DNA of 64,000 nucleotides from Morinoia aosen (taxonomy: Eukaryota > Arthropoda > Malacostraca > Amphipoda > Talitridae), in assembly GCA_030386875.1 (NCBI GenBank), contig CM059576.1, positions 16,186,058 to 16,250,057 on the forward strand, written 5' to 3'. The translations under genes and the position numbers were made by a program. Of the stretch, positions 31,799 through 42,325 are shown piece after piece. The notes beneath the pieces were generated by a model that did not search any database, was not told the DNA's origin, and was given only the letters and a program-made list of their open reading frames with translations. Numbering within the stretch: position 1 is the first letter of the stretch; each line of letters starts with the position of its first letter.

Positions 31799-33567
31799 TG
31801 TGAGGTATTAGCAGAGGACAGACTCAAATTCTGTATAAAGTTGTTCATGGTTGTTTCAATATTTAATGCTTGTCCAATTTCTACAAAACATTCAATCTTT
31901 TCTGTCAGTTGAGTGGCCATGCATAGTTTCATTAATATTGGTAATAGTTTTGTAAAGTACATGATTATTTCACTATTCGCTGGGGTTAAACTGTTTGTTG
32001 ATCTTGTACTGGTGGCACTTCTTACCTCAGAGCAGGATACACATTGCCTTGGGCACTGGGATGCAATGGTCTGTGATGCAGTTATACCATCATTGTAGTG
32101 AGCTGGCTGGTTGTATAGTTCTGCCAGGGTGGGTGTGGGTAGCGAGAGAGAGGTGCATTCTGAGGGGCTCTCCTTGTTGCGGCAGGAGTTATGTTGGGCT
32201 TGGGTGATCCAAGCTGATTCTTGAGAGGAGGGAGTATCATTCAAAAGAGTTGAGTTGTTACTTCTGGTTGGAGTTGGGCACATTTTGCTTCTTGGTAAAG
32301 GGGGAAACTGTGTTAACGATGCGCTGTTGTAGCTGTGCTGGAGGTGATTATTGTTTTCTATTCTCATTGCAGTTGTGGCAGGGTTAGGTGTCTTAGGTTC
32401 TTCAGAGGCATTGTTTGCTGTTCTTACTCTTGCTCTAGCTTCTGCAAAGCTTAGGTTTTCCTCAGCAACAAGTAAGCATGCTTTATTTTCTGCTATATAG
32501 TGTGGGCATAGTTTGGAGATGGCTGAGTGCGGTGCTCTGCAGTTTGGGCATGTTGGCATGGCTTCTACAGAGGAACATTCTGCGTGGGTATGGCCTTTTT
32601 TCCCACAGTGCCCACATGTACTGCTTGTGCTGGTACATTTCTGCCGAGAGTGGCCGTACTTGCAGCAATTGCCACATGTAAGAGGGCTGGGTATGAATTT
32701 ATCAATTTTATAGCTGGTATATCCAATTTTTATTTTCTCTGGTGGAGTTGGGCTCATAAATGTGAGCACATAGAGAGGTAGATGGGCTTTGTTTGGGTCT
32801 GCAAGCATTTTCCTTATTGCAACTACTTCTAATGGTTTCTAGTACATAAGCAGGTCTTCCAGTGTTTCTTCCATGAATTCAGGGGCCCATATCTTGCCAT
32901 ATGAGAGTTGACTGGTCCAAGCAACAGATGCAGAAATTGGGATGTTATCTTGGTTGATTTGAATTCCTTTGGCTTTCAGGAGTGTAAGTACTTGTTTATG
33001 ATTTTTAGTTGTTATTATTAGGCTTCCAGATTTTTTGTGCTCAATTTTTTCTACTGGTCCACAGAGCAGGTCTACTGCTTTGCCTATTTTGATGGGGTTT
33101 ATCCTGGCTAGGTTGGATGAGCCAGAAGAACAGTGAATTATTATTTGCCTTGTATTTTCAGGGATGTTTTCCAAATCTATGTCACTATTCAGGTTCAGGC
33201 TTGCTGATTTGCTTAGGGTCGCATCATGTTTATCTTTTCCAGTGTTAGTTGCAACAGTTGGGGCCTGCGCAGATTGTAGAGATTCGTCATCAGAGTCAGA
33301 TATTATTCCACTGCCAATTGAGATGGACTCGAGCAGTTCTTCCTCGTGCTCTTCGTAGTTGCTGGCTGAGACTGGGGTTTTTGTCGGTCGATGGTCCGGG
33401 TCGTGTTCTTCCGCTTTCCTTTTTGTTGAGCTTCTTTCCAATATGGGAGGAGCAGTGGAAGGAGTTAGGCTTTTTGCTTTTTTCTTCCCAACAGCTCGGC
33501 AAGGCGCAGTGGAGCTTCCCCCACTTTTTCCCGGTGTGCCTGGTCCCGGCTTTATTGTCGAAACCAC
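31795..33567 (-). pseudogene. LINE-B ORF1 (Gag-like), one in-frame TAG
   Basis: One frame throughout with a single TAG at 32839-32841. The N-terminal part (33567-32842, 242 codons) has a basic KKKAKSL and KRKAEEHD region, an acidic stretch, and an RRM-like fold (TRQIIIHCSS, LIITTKNHKQVLTLLK). After the stop it reads KPLEVVAIRKM and continues to three zinc knuckles: CGNCCKYGHSRQKC, CGHCGKKGHTHAEC, CPNCRAPHSAISKLC. A Ser/Thr/Asn-rich tail follows. No ATG is seen at the N-terminus; the frame begins with GTG after an upstream TGA, so the initiator may be lost. Confidence 0.85.
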
Positions 33568-33615
33568 CGCTCACCACTCTTTATTTCTGTTAATCACTTC
33601 ACACTCCCTACGATA

Positions 33616-33665
33616 GTCACACGTCTTTACGCAACCACTGTCACAAGCGATCTGTCAAACGAGGT
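33616..33665 (-). promoter_or_regulatory. LINE-B 5' terminal block, putative internal promoter
   Basis: On the minus strand: ACCTCGTTTGACA at the 5' end, GACGTGTG beginning 41 bases in. The same blocks and spacing open LINE-A. Confidence 0.5.
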
Positions 33666-34324
33666 AAAGGCAATAGCAGACCACAGTGACTGAAATCCGC
33701 AACGTCATTCCGCTGATGTGGATTGAGAGCGTACAATTTGAAAGTTTCGTTTACATTTCTTTAACAGAAATGAATTAATATACTTTTCAAATAAAAAGAT
33801 GCTTATCAATAAATGCGCCTGATGTTAAAACTATTAATTAGTGAAACAAACTCTTAATTTTCTTGTTGCTTGTATCCTAGTATATGTGAACATGTGTATG
33901 TGCACATACATTTAAATATATAAATATATATGTGCATTTACGCTCAACAGTTTTTAGAAATTTTTTCTTCATATGTCCCATAAACACAGTATTTCTCAAC
34001 TTTCTCTATATGCTATCGTCAAGCATTTAAAGAGAAGTCTCATGAATTTGTTGTGTAAATTAAAGCGTGCACTCTTAATTAAGCTATCAACTCACTTTTT
34101 TCATTTTTATGCTCTCTCTAACTGATATTTTCAAGTGTCTGCCTGAACAAAAAAATCCTAATCATGTTCCTTGACGTCGAGAAATACAAAGCTATTATGT
34201 CAATGTATGTATAACCTGTCATAAGTGTTTTCGATCCACCAAGTTCGTTATATTTGTGAGGCCGGGTGTTGTTGTTGCTTCAACCGTCGAGTTTTGTTAG
34301 CGGCGAGTGAAGCAGCGGCCTTAC
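33666..34324. other. AT-rich flank without genes
   Basis: No coding frame. 34140-34250 weakly resembles 30050-30140 (TGTCATAAGTGTTTTC-like), another degenerate dispersed repeat. Short TA/CA-rich run at 33885-33930. Confidence 0.4.
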
Positions 34325-34328
34325 TTAT

Positions 34329-34549
34329 CCCTTTAACGCCCAAGTGGACTGTACGGTCCTCTTTCGAAAGTGGCCTTAAAATATTGTTTTTATAACTAAA
34401 TTTGTTCCCTAATGTGTTCTTTGAATTTCACTGCCGAGTGGCAGTTTCTTTCTCATTTTGGTATCTGAAACAATCGGATGGCAGCGCCAGGCTAATGACG
34501 GTAGTTGTAATAACGGTAATATGAGTATAAAAGTGCGGACGTTAAAGGG
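34329..34549. mobile_element. 221-bp MITE with CCCTTTAACG ends
   Basis: Terminal inverted repeats CCCTTTAACGCCC and CCCTTTAACGTCC (from the right), flanked by TTAT on both sides (34325-34328, 34550-34553). The CCC start and 4-bp T/A-rich target resemble piggyBac-type MITEs (usually TTAA). No coding capacity. A poly-G run lies just beyond at about 34585-34597. Confidence 0.65.
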
Positions 34550-34992
34550 TTATATACTTTTATTGCACTTTTTTCGGTGGTACGGGGGGGGGGGCGGTGA
34601 CAATAGGAAAGAAGAGAAGAGAATTAGAGTTTGGCACAGTGTGTGCCATAAGAGAAAAAGGAGGAGAGAAAAGGAAAAGGATAGTGGAAGAAGAAAAAGG
34701 CGCTTAACGCATAATTAGTTGATCTTGTGCATCTTGTTCGATAGATACTACTAATTTGTTAGTTTGGTACGGGGCGGAGAAGATGAAACTTTCATATATT
34801 AAGGTTACTGAAAAGTTGTACTATTAGAAATGAGATTTTAGGGGTAACTAAGGTAAAGCATTACATGTTCATTGTTTCCATGAATTAGAAAACACTATTC
34901 AACTTCAACTAACCAACATTGGATACATCGTATGTCATTCTATCCGTTTTTGTTTAGGCCATTAACCTCCCGTCATGGCATCTATGTAACTA

Positions 34993-35987
34993 AAGCTGTG
35001 TCCCAATGACTTCCGGCCCATATTTTACCTTCGTTACATAAACGATACATTTTTGCTGTCCCGTGAGGAATCCCATGCAATATTACTTCTCGGCTTCATT
35101 AATAGTCAGCATAAAAATATAAGATTCACTATGGAATGTGAAGAGCATAATAAATTACCTTTCCTGGATTGTTTAGTGACTAAACGAGAGAATAAATTTG
35201 AAGTGTCGGTGTGCCGAAAAAAATACATTCTCTGGCCTAGGAATGAGTTTCCATAGTTTTTACACTTTCAATTTTAAACTGAATTGCATTAAAACTTTGC
35301 TTGCTCGTACTCACAAAATTTTTCAAATTTTAGCGTCCTCCACTCAGAATTCTCTTTTTTATAGAATTTTTCCGCCAAAATGGTTTTAGGTATTCATTTA
35401 TCGAGCATCAAAAAGGAAAGTTTTTAGCAAACAAGTTTCAAAATGATCATGTCGAACCAAATTCAACCATTCAAGAACCAATGACTCAACCAATTTATTT
35501 GCGTTTACCATATTTTGGACTGTATTCTGAAAAACTCAAAACTGGATTTCTTGCCCTGCTTTCTAGACATTTTACAGCCATAAAATTTCATATAATATTA
35601 GGAAACAAATGTACAATTGGTTCGTTTTTCAATTATAAAGACAAACTTCCTTCTACCTTTTGGGCCTCAATAGTGTATTCATACAGTTGTGCACGATGTG
35701 CATCCGAGTACTTTGGCATGACCACACGTACTCTCGGAGCTAGAGTGGCCGAGCATGTTGGAGATAGTTACCGTACAGGTGTTCCATTGACCCGTCCATC
35801 TCACTCCGCTGTTCGCGATCATGCTGAAACGTGCAATATATCTGCTCACTCTAGTCATTTTAAAGTAGTACGTGTAGCTTCAAGTATTTTAGATCTTAGA
35901 ATTTTAGAATCGCTTTTCATTTTTAAATGTAAGCCTTCTCTTAACAATCAGTTGAGTTCATACCCTCTTAGCATCATAGGTTCTTAG
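34993..35987 (+). pseudogene. Penelope-like element: RT end and GIY-YIG endonuclease (broken)
   Basis: Frame 1 (34993-35220): CPNDFRPIFYLRYINDTF then QHKNIRFTME and NKLPFLDCLVT, the palm-to-thumb region of Penelope-like RT. The catalytic box reads YIND where Y-V/I-D-D is expected. Frame 2 (about 35200-35340): TFSGLGMSFHS and KLNCIKTLLAR. Frame 3 (about 35373-35987): linker, then the GIY-YIG nuclease: VYSYSCARCASEYFGMTTRTLGARVAEH, RTG, RDH-x-E-T-C, ending in LRILESLFIFKCKPSLNNQLSS. YFG replaces the usual YIG, the C-x2-C pair between the two halves of the motif is typical of Penelope elements. Two frameshifts, and the 5' part is missing. Confidence 0.85.
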
Positions 35988-36100
35988 TTGTTCCGTGTTA
36001 TTTCCTGCATTTTTACTTCTTTACTTTTTTGTGCTTTTAAATCCGTGTTTGTCAGTTTGTACATTTACGTTCATTTTTCATTTCAGTGATATATGTCAGA

Positions 36101-36170
36101 TTCTTTTGATGAGCTGATGATGGGTATTTGCCCGAAACTTTCTAAGTATAATGAAATTTTTATCAGTGAT
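36101..36170 (+). ncRNA. Hammerhead-ribozyme-like motif downstream of the Penelope remnant
   Basis: CTGATGA at 36114-36120, stem II GGGT-loop-GCCC (36122-36133), GAAA at 36134-36137, a 4-bp stem III (ACTT/AAGT around TCT), and GTA at 36146-36148, where cleavage would follow A36148. That is the hammerhead core in order. An extra T lies between the core and stem II, and helix I is weak next to the core, so activity is doubtful. Penelope-like elements are known to carry such ribozymes in their terminal repeats, which supports the call. Confidence 0.55.
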
Positions 36171-36179
36171 TTTTGCTCT

Positions 36180-37725
36180 CCTATTTTTATTGAAATCTAT
36201 GTATGTTTCTCAATTAAAGACATTTGCATCACGTTTCGAAAATAATGTAACTGTTTTATTTATTAACATTATATGATATTAGTGTTTTCTTCTCTCATTC
36301 ACGTCCTTGAATGTTCTTGTTAACCTTGTATGGCGCAATTTATCATATCATTTCTTACGCTCTTGAATATATTATGACAACATGTAAGTGATACATTCCA
36401 CATAGTACTCCAGTTCTGTCGTACATGTCTTGGTAGCCGTTGTAGAATAATCGTTTTCATGTTCTGACGCAATTGGAGTGTTTTGTGTCACTATTCTTTG
36501 CGTAAAAAAATCATAAATTCGTGGCGTAATGGAAAACATTGTCTCAGAGTCGGTTGGAATACTAGTTAATACGTAGGAGTGAAAATATAGAACTGAATGT
36601 CAACCTCACTTAGACGCAGGATTATTTTTATCCACCCATTTTACCTTCAACTAATTCCTTATACCGCAAGTCTCTGAGCTCGTTTCTCACTGTAAGTGTG
36701 CACTAAAATGTTTTCAGCATGCTTCGTCACTGAAATTGTGTTTTCTTTTGTACTTGCAGTTTCATACATCATAAAATTTAAATTAAACATTAGGAATACA
36801 ATGCCCACAATTTGTTTCGACGAGTGACATGGGTATTACAATACTCATTTGTGTGTGTATCACATAAGTGTATTTACTTTAAGATATTTTAATAACCATT
36901 GATGCCTCATCTTCATTGGAAATAAACTTTTTTTCATTTCCCTAAAGCCTATTCGGAAGACTTAAACATGGGCGTAAACTGTCTTTTTGGCTTGAACTAT
37001 CCACTTATTTTGTATTTTCTCTCATAATATAAGAAACTTTCAGTATTTCCCAACATTACGAGGCCTAATTACGACATTTTGTTCCCGTGTTTTCAGTTCT
37101 GCATTGATGCGAGATTATCATTAAATTTTTATCGTAATAATTCGTTCACGAATGCATGCCTTGTGACTCCCTTATTTAAGAGTGGTTTCATTTCATGTGT
37201 CCGATATCGCAATATAATACAGCAAAGAAATAGCAGCTTCACGAGCCCTGATATCTTTATAATAGCGCACTCAACACCGTGAGCTCTTTTGTCACATCTA
37301 TTCTTTATACATTAATCCCGTGACGGCACATCATCATATCAAAAGAGAATTATGACTGATGAAATGTTTCTCAAATAAACAATGGCAATTATGTATCGTC
37401 AAATATTCACATCATGATCATCCTATGACCGTGAGCATTTATTTTGGAGCCTCACAGTGGTGAAAATATATTTCGTCTAAACTTTTAATTACTTCAGCAA
37501 CAATTGCGAATTCAGTACAAACAAGGTACGAAAACGATTTGAAATGCACTTTAATTTAGCTTTTTTTTAAAGTGCTCCTGACAAAACCTAGCGCATCAAA
37601 AGTTTTCATATGCCTGAATCAAGGAAAAAAACACTACACACAACACGATCTCAAGAAAGTGGCTATATTCATCTCACGAGAAGGTGTCCGAACGATTAAT
37701 CAATAAATTATCAACACTTCACTAT
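36180..37725. repeat. Degenerate dispersed repeats, no intact gene
   Basis: 36196-36306 is an uninterrupted relative of the Gypsy-2 target region (AATAATGTAAC to TTCACGTCC). 36440-36540 resembles 29320-29420 and 36815-36930 resembles 30255-30370. At 37079-37240 a forward frame reading VTPLFKSGFISCVRYRNI faintly resembles the V-T-P-I-F-K-S-G-x-x-x-x-V-x-N-Y-R-P box of LINE reverse transcriptases, perhaps an old remnant. Nothing else recognised. Confidence 0.45.
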
Positions 37726-37726
37726 T

Positions 37727-38427
37727 ATAAAAGGAACCGCGTCCGTCCGTGTGACCCCCTCTTCTAATCGATAGCTTTGATAGCAGCAAGGATAAAGCTT
37801 ATGAAATGCAAGAAATTATTCTACTGCATTATTTTTCTGTGGTGATTCAATTCCCTTTCACTTGCATTATGGTATCCACAATACGCAATCGGCTTATTTT
37901 TACAAATAAAAATTTTTTTTGGAGCTTTCTCTGTGGAAATTCATCATGTTGCTTTGATATTTTCAATTGATAATGCGAATAGAAATGTTTTAAATTCGTT
38001 TACCAGTAACCTGGCTACCACTTAGTGTAAAGCCCAAGATTTTGGAAATTGAGTTATCGTTTTCAAAATTGTGATTTTCTTGAAAAGCTTCGAAGAGATA
38101 ATAGATGACATTTCAGAATAAAATTCCGGCAAAAGAGGCCACCATGAACAGAAATGTGTCAAACCGCATGAGGGAAGTAGCAAGACTACGACAGCAAGAA
38201 AAACGCCGAAGACGATCGGATGAATACCGCGAAATGGCAAGACGAAGCAATGCTGCTCGCCAACGAGAAGCTAGAGCTAAGTTGACCCTTGACCGGCGTT
38301 TGGAAATTCTACGGATTGATGCAGAGCAACACCGAGTAGCTAGAGAGAGCTATACACATGAAAAAGCGAGGAAATTCTTCGGTATAGCGCTGGACAACAT
38401 CGAGTGGCAGGAGAAAAATAATATTAA

Positions 38428-38458
<31 letters not shown>

Positions 38459-38500
38459 AATGAAGGCATCTACGGATGCTTTATTTTCAATCAAGCCTGA
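37727..38500 (+). mobile_element. Helitron remnant (5' end and N-terminal ORF piece)
   Basis: The segment opens TATTATAAAAGGAACCGCG then a CGTCCGTCCGTGTG run, like the start of many arthropod Helitrons. About 370 bp on, an ATG at 38105 (or 38144) opens 131 codons with the Arg/Ala/Glu-rich repeats (QQEKRRRRSDEYREMARR, NAARQREARAKLT, RRLEILRIDAEQHRVARE) found at the N-terminus of Helitron Rep/helicase proteins. The frame then runs into an (AAT)n microsatellite (38424-38462) and stops; the Rep and helicase domains are absent. Confidence 0.55.
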
Positions 38501-38503
38501 TGC

Positions 38504-38735
38504 ATACCCCCTTGCACATTGGATTTTCAAATGCCTTATGACTAACACCAGGACGGCATGACGCTTTCCCCCGGTCAAGACCGGTACCCATTTCAGACAC
38601 CTGGGTAGAGTGGGGTATTGTGCTTGGAATTTTTCTCCTATACCCAACAGAGAAAATCGCCACCTCCAGCGCCGAGTTTCGAACCCGGGTCTGCTGCACG
38701 GCGGCAGAACCTCTAGCTACATGGCTACGGCGAGA
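38504..38735 (-). repeat. tRNA-derived SINE
   Basis: On the minus strand the first ~75 bp are tRNA-like: an A box TAGCTAGAGG and, about 35 nt later, the B box GGGTTCGAAAC. The rest is an unrelated body containing GGTACCGGTCTTGACCGG. No cloverleaf good enough for a functional tRNA. Confidence 0.65.
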
Positions 38736-38859
38736 ATTCAACTCAAGAAAGAAGGGATGAAATTTTTCAGATTCATGCCCACCAGCACGTGCGCACTAGT
38801 AATAACAAAACGCAATGTGTCTCCCAGAACATCATATATGAATAGATATTTTACGTGAA

Positions 38860-39220
38860 ATTGTTCACATCTTATCACAACGGGACCTCATTCAACACAT
38901 CAAATTGGTTGGTCCGTCTCTCTGTAGCGCCTTCAAAGGATGTCTGATGACCGTATCTGAGATGCGAGTTTCACCAGTGAACAGGGACATGAATATTTTA
39001 TATTGCGGGTTCTATTAGGATGGATATATTTGTTGGTCATCCACATCTGAAGGATTTGTGTGAAAAATATCAATCCAGTAATTTTTGGCCGGTTGGGTAC
39101 ACATTTTATTGAATTAAGATTAGAAAATTCAAGAGATATTATATTTACTGTAGCAATTCTGAAACGAGGGCAGATTTTCGTTAACGACGGCCAGACAACA
39201 GGCTCCCCATTATTGTGTAA
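38860..39220. other. No gene recognised
   Basis: Short frames only. The 142-codon minus frame 38933-39361 overlaps a family D repeat and has no recognisable motifs. Confidence 0.4.
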
Positions 39221-39225
39221 TTGAG

Positions 39226-39508
39226 TTTGAGCCTCCCTACCGCAACGTAGGCGTTCCAAAGAGAAAAATGCAAAATGCATCGTACGGTATGTAGCTAAAG
39301 GAACGCGGAATTTATGCCCAAAGTACACGGGAACAAAAAATTGATTAAGAAGATTATGCAACAGGATAAAAATGAAAACGAAAGGAGTAGTTGCTGGAAA
39401 ACCGAACAGTAATAAACCAGAAAAAAATCAGCAATAAAACAAAAACCATAATATCTTCCAAAAACGGACGCCTACTCTTAGCTCGAGACCTCACATATTC
39501 CCCGCGGA
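39226..39508 (+). repeat. Dispersed repeat family D, diverged copy
   Basis: Begins GAGCCTCCCTACCGCAACG and keeps the ACGCGGAAT, AACCGAACAGTAATAAACC and CTCTTAGCTCGAGACCTCACA landmarks of the family, with many changes. Confidence 0.6.
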
Positions 39509-39509
39509 A

Positions 39510-40403
39510 GATCTGAAGCGCATCCTTATTTTCAGAAGCGGTGAACGTAAACGGAAAATTGCGGCGTTGCTCCCAACTCGCGCGGACGATTTGATCAAAT
39601 CTGGCGAGGCACTGAAGCCTTTATGGACCAAATTTATTGGTCTTGAACGAAATGTTACGGTACTTTCTCTGAAACTATAGTAATGAAACCCAGTGAATGG
39701 GGGCTTTTCATCGAAGCATTCGGAATACAAGGACGATGCGAGTGATGTCCTGATGTCACTCAGGAAGGACGGGGTACGATATAGGATGTTAGCCAGTTGA
39801 AAACAGATCAAAGCTCTTTAAAGTTATATTTAGCCTTACATTCTAGCTTAAGCGACCTAATATGGTTATTTTTCCCCGAATTTATTTGCGCATATTTGAC
39901 CGAGAGAAAACAAATTGAACTGAAGACCAAGAACTGTCAGTATTATAGGTATGAACATTTATATACTCGGTAAATAAACAGAAGCAGTTGATCAAGCCGA
40001 CATTACCTTTCGAAATATAAAAAGAAACCTTACTGGTACCACACCCCAAATTTCTTTATGAGAGACAAAAAACGGTACAATTTCTGAAAGTTGATAAAAT
40101 AAATTCAACACAATAATTTTGTGAATTATCTTAAAACATAGAGCGTTATGTCTAATTTGAGGAGAAACCGCAGCACCTACTCTAATATCTAGAACAGTAG
40201 CTAAATTAACAGAGGACATAGCGATAAAAGTGCATCCTTTGCTACAAATTAGAACACATACAGAAATGTAAAGTATTCTACTAGTAAAACGGCAAGGAAA
40301 CGTTAATGCGTTGATACAGCAAGAGTTCGAAGGTTTATTTCCAAAGAAGTTTTTAAACGAAATTCATCACAATGAATTTCAATTTTGAAAAATGCTTAAC
40401 GTA
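39510..40403. other. AT-rich sequence without a recognised gene
   Basis: Two minus-strand frames (39491-39811, 106 codons; 39992-40219, 75 codons) have no family features and are probably chance. Nothing else seen. Confidence 0.4.
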
Positions 40404-41115
40404 AAGATTAGATTAGTCGTTAGTTTTAGCCTCCCTACCCGCAACAACAAATGCGATCCAAAGAGAGGAAAGAGGAAGGCACCATATAGTATGGAGTTAA
40501 GGAAACGCGGATTAGATTAGTTAGATTAGTCATTAGTTTTAGCCTCCCTACCGAGCAACAAATGCGATCCAAAGATAGGAAGGAGAAAGGCACCATTTAG
40601 TATAGAGTTAAGGAAACGCGGAATCTACGCAGAAAGGCATAGAAACAGTAAGTTGGGAAGTAAGATTATGAAACAAGATCAAAGTTGAGGAAGACAGCAG
40701 TAGGTGCTGAAAAACAGGACAGCAGTGAACCGAAAAAAGGTGGTCCTTAACATAACAAAAACATTTTATTTCAATAAAAAGAAGGCCTACCTAACTCTCA
40801 GCTCGGGCCCTCACATAGTCCCCCTGGGAGCGCTAGTTCCCATAGATACAATAAAAAGCGGAATCTACGCAAAAAGGGCATAGAAACAGTAAGTTGTGAA
40901 AGAAGATTATGAAAAAAGACCAAAGTTGATGAAGAAAGTAGTAGATGGTGAAAAACAGGACAGCAGTGAACTGAAAATAGGTGGTCCTTTACATAACAGA
41001 AACATTTTATTTCAACAAAAAGAAGGCTTACCTAACCCACAGCTCGGGCCCTCACATTGTCCCCCTGTGAGCGATAATTCCCATAGATACAATAATTATA
41101 TCCCCCTGAGGGGCT
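40404..41115 (+). repeat. Nested family D repeats: one copy inserted in another
   Basis: The outer copy is split into 40404-40510 and 40858-41115. A complete inner copy (40511-40857, 347 bp) runs from ATTAGATTAGTTAGATTAG to GATACAATAAAAA. GCGG is present on both sides (40507-40510, 40858-40861) as a short target duplication. The nesting defines the ends of the element. The A-rich end suggests a SINE-like retroposon, but no tRNA promoter boxes are obvious. Confidence 0.78.
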
Positions 41116-41270
41116 TAACGTAAAGAGGTTGAAGCAAAGTATGAAGTAGACATCAGCTGCGTTAGGGGTTGAGAACTTGATTGACATATGAAATTAAAAT
41201 CAATTCCTCGGATATCTTCCTCTACACACTAGGACTGGAAGCTCATCACTACCTTCAACACTACTAAATA

Positions 41271-41346
41271 ATGCCAGGCCGGACAGTCTCCTCTAACATT
41301 CACACAAGAGCTCAGGCTGCCGCAGCAGTAGTTGATTTTGTTGAAG
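41271..41346 (+). CDS. Possible short coding exon, unknown product
   Basis: ATG at 41271 opens MPGRTVSSNIHTRAQAAAAV and a further five codons up to GAAG followed by GTATAA, a plausible 5' splice site at 41347. Codon choice and the alanine-rich helix look protein-like, unlike the surroundings. I do not know the family, and no partner exon was found. Confidence 0.28.
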
Positions 41347-41349
41347 GTA

Positions 41350-42010
41350 TAATGAGGGAAATAAATTATTTTGCCTTAATAGCAAAAAGTCGATTTCTTA
41401 GAAATTTGTAACTAATTTTTACTGCGTACATGTCAATGAAACACGCCTGCTAACACGGCAAACATGATTTATAATACAACAAAATATTGTTCTAAAATTT
41501 CTACCAAAATATGGCAGCCACAAAAGATTCACGGCAGCCAGACACTAGGGAGAGCGGCTGTCGAACAAGGCTAACATAAACATTTCACCATCAAAAAGAA
41601 CTCTAAACCAAAATGAATGTTTGTTGAAAACATAGAAGGTAATGTTTTGGATCATAGGGAATTCCGCAAGATAAAATTACTCATGTCTATTTAGTCGTAA
41701 AATAAAATATATTCCAATACTCAAGACAAAGGTTTAAATCAACCACAAATGTGAAGTAGAAAGAGAGTTTGAAAGAAGTAAATGTTTGCTTTATGTTTGG
41801 AAAAATGGAAATAACCAAAATACCGCAATCAGTGATGTTAAAAACCCAGCACATCGCGCATGTCTCATAGAAGATGCACGCAGTAATGAAATCTAATTGG
41901 CATTCAAATGAAGAATACGTGATGAAATACATACATATGCCATCATTGTACCATACATTTTCAAGAAAAATTTCAAGTTTTATTCCAAAACTTTAGAATT
42001 TGAGATAAGT
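41350..42010. other. No gene recognised
   Basis: AT-rich. The 81-codon minus frame 41687-41932 is hydrophobic without family features. Nothing supported. Confidence 0.4.
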
Positions 42011-42013
42011 TTG

Positions 42014-42325
42014 TTCAGCCTCGCTCCCTATCCGCAACACAGGCGTTCAATAAGAATAAAAATGAAGGCACCATTTAGGATGGAGTTGAGAGGATACAGA
42101 TTCTATGCACGAGGAGTGTTTGTAACCAGGAACCTCAGCACATAGAAACAGCAAGTTAAGAAATAAGGTTGATACGAGAATAAAGTGAAAGAAGCAAGTC
42201 GGAGGTGCGTAACCAATAAACCGAAAAATTGGTCCTCAAAAACAATATTTTAATTCGACATGAAGATGACTTATCTAAATCACAGCACAGACACCTCACA
42301 TTTTCTGCCAACTAATTTTCATAGT
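42014..42325 (+). repeat. Dispersed repeat family D, diverged copy
   Basis: Keeps AAGGCACCATTTAGGATGGAGTT, CATAGAAACAGCAAGTTAAG-like and the AACCAATAAACCGAAAAATTGG-like core, ending in CAACTAATTTTCATAG. Confidence 0.6.

Larger units (their letters stand above)
30400..33665 (-). mobile_element. LINE-B, 5' half (ORF1 plus endonuclease, RT missing)
   Basis: Minus strand, 5' end near 33665, breaking off at about 30400 just after an SSCPGADRIPF motif that precedes the reverse transcriptase. The sequence then passes into an A-rich run (AAGAAAAAAAAGAAAG on the sense strand) and repeat DNA. Loss of the 3' half is the reverse of normal LINE truncation and implies deletion or premature polyadenylation. 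It is the same family as 20915-23322 (32 identical bases at 31366-31397 and 23291-23322). Confidence 0.82.

Noticed and set aside
38105-38500. bZIP transcription factor (basic Arg-rich stretch)
   Set aside because: No leucine heptads follow; the Arg/Ala/Glu repeats fit Helitron N-termini better.
38504-38735. Functional tRNA gene on the minus strand
   Set aside because: A and B boxes are present but no proper cloverleaf or acceptor stem; the long 3' body fits a SINE.
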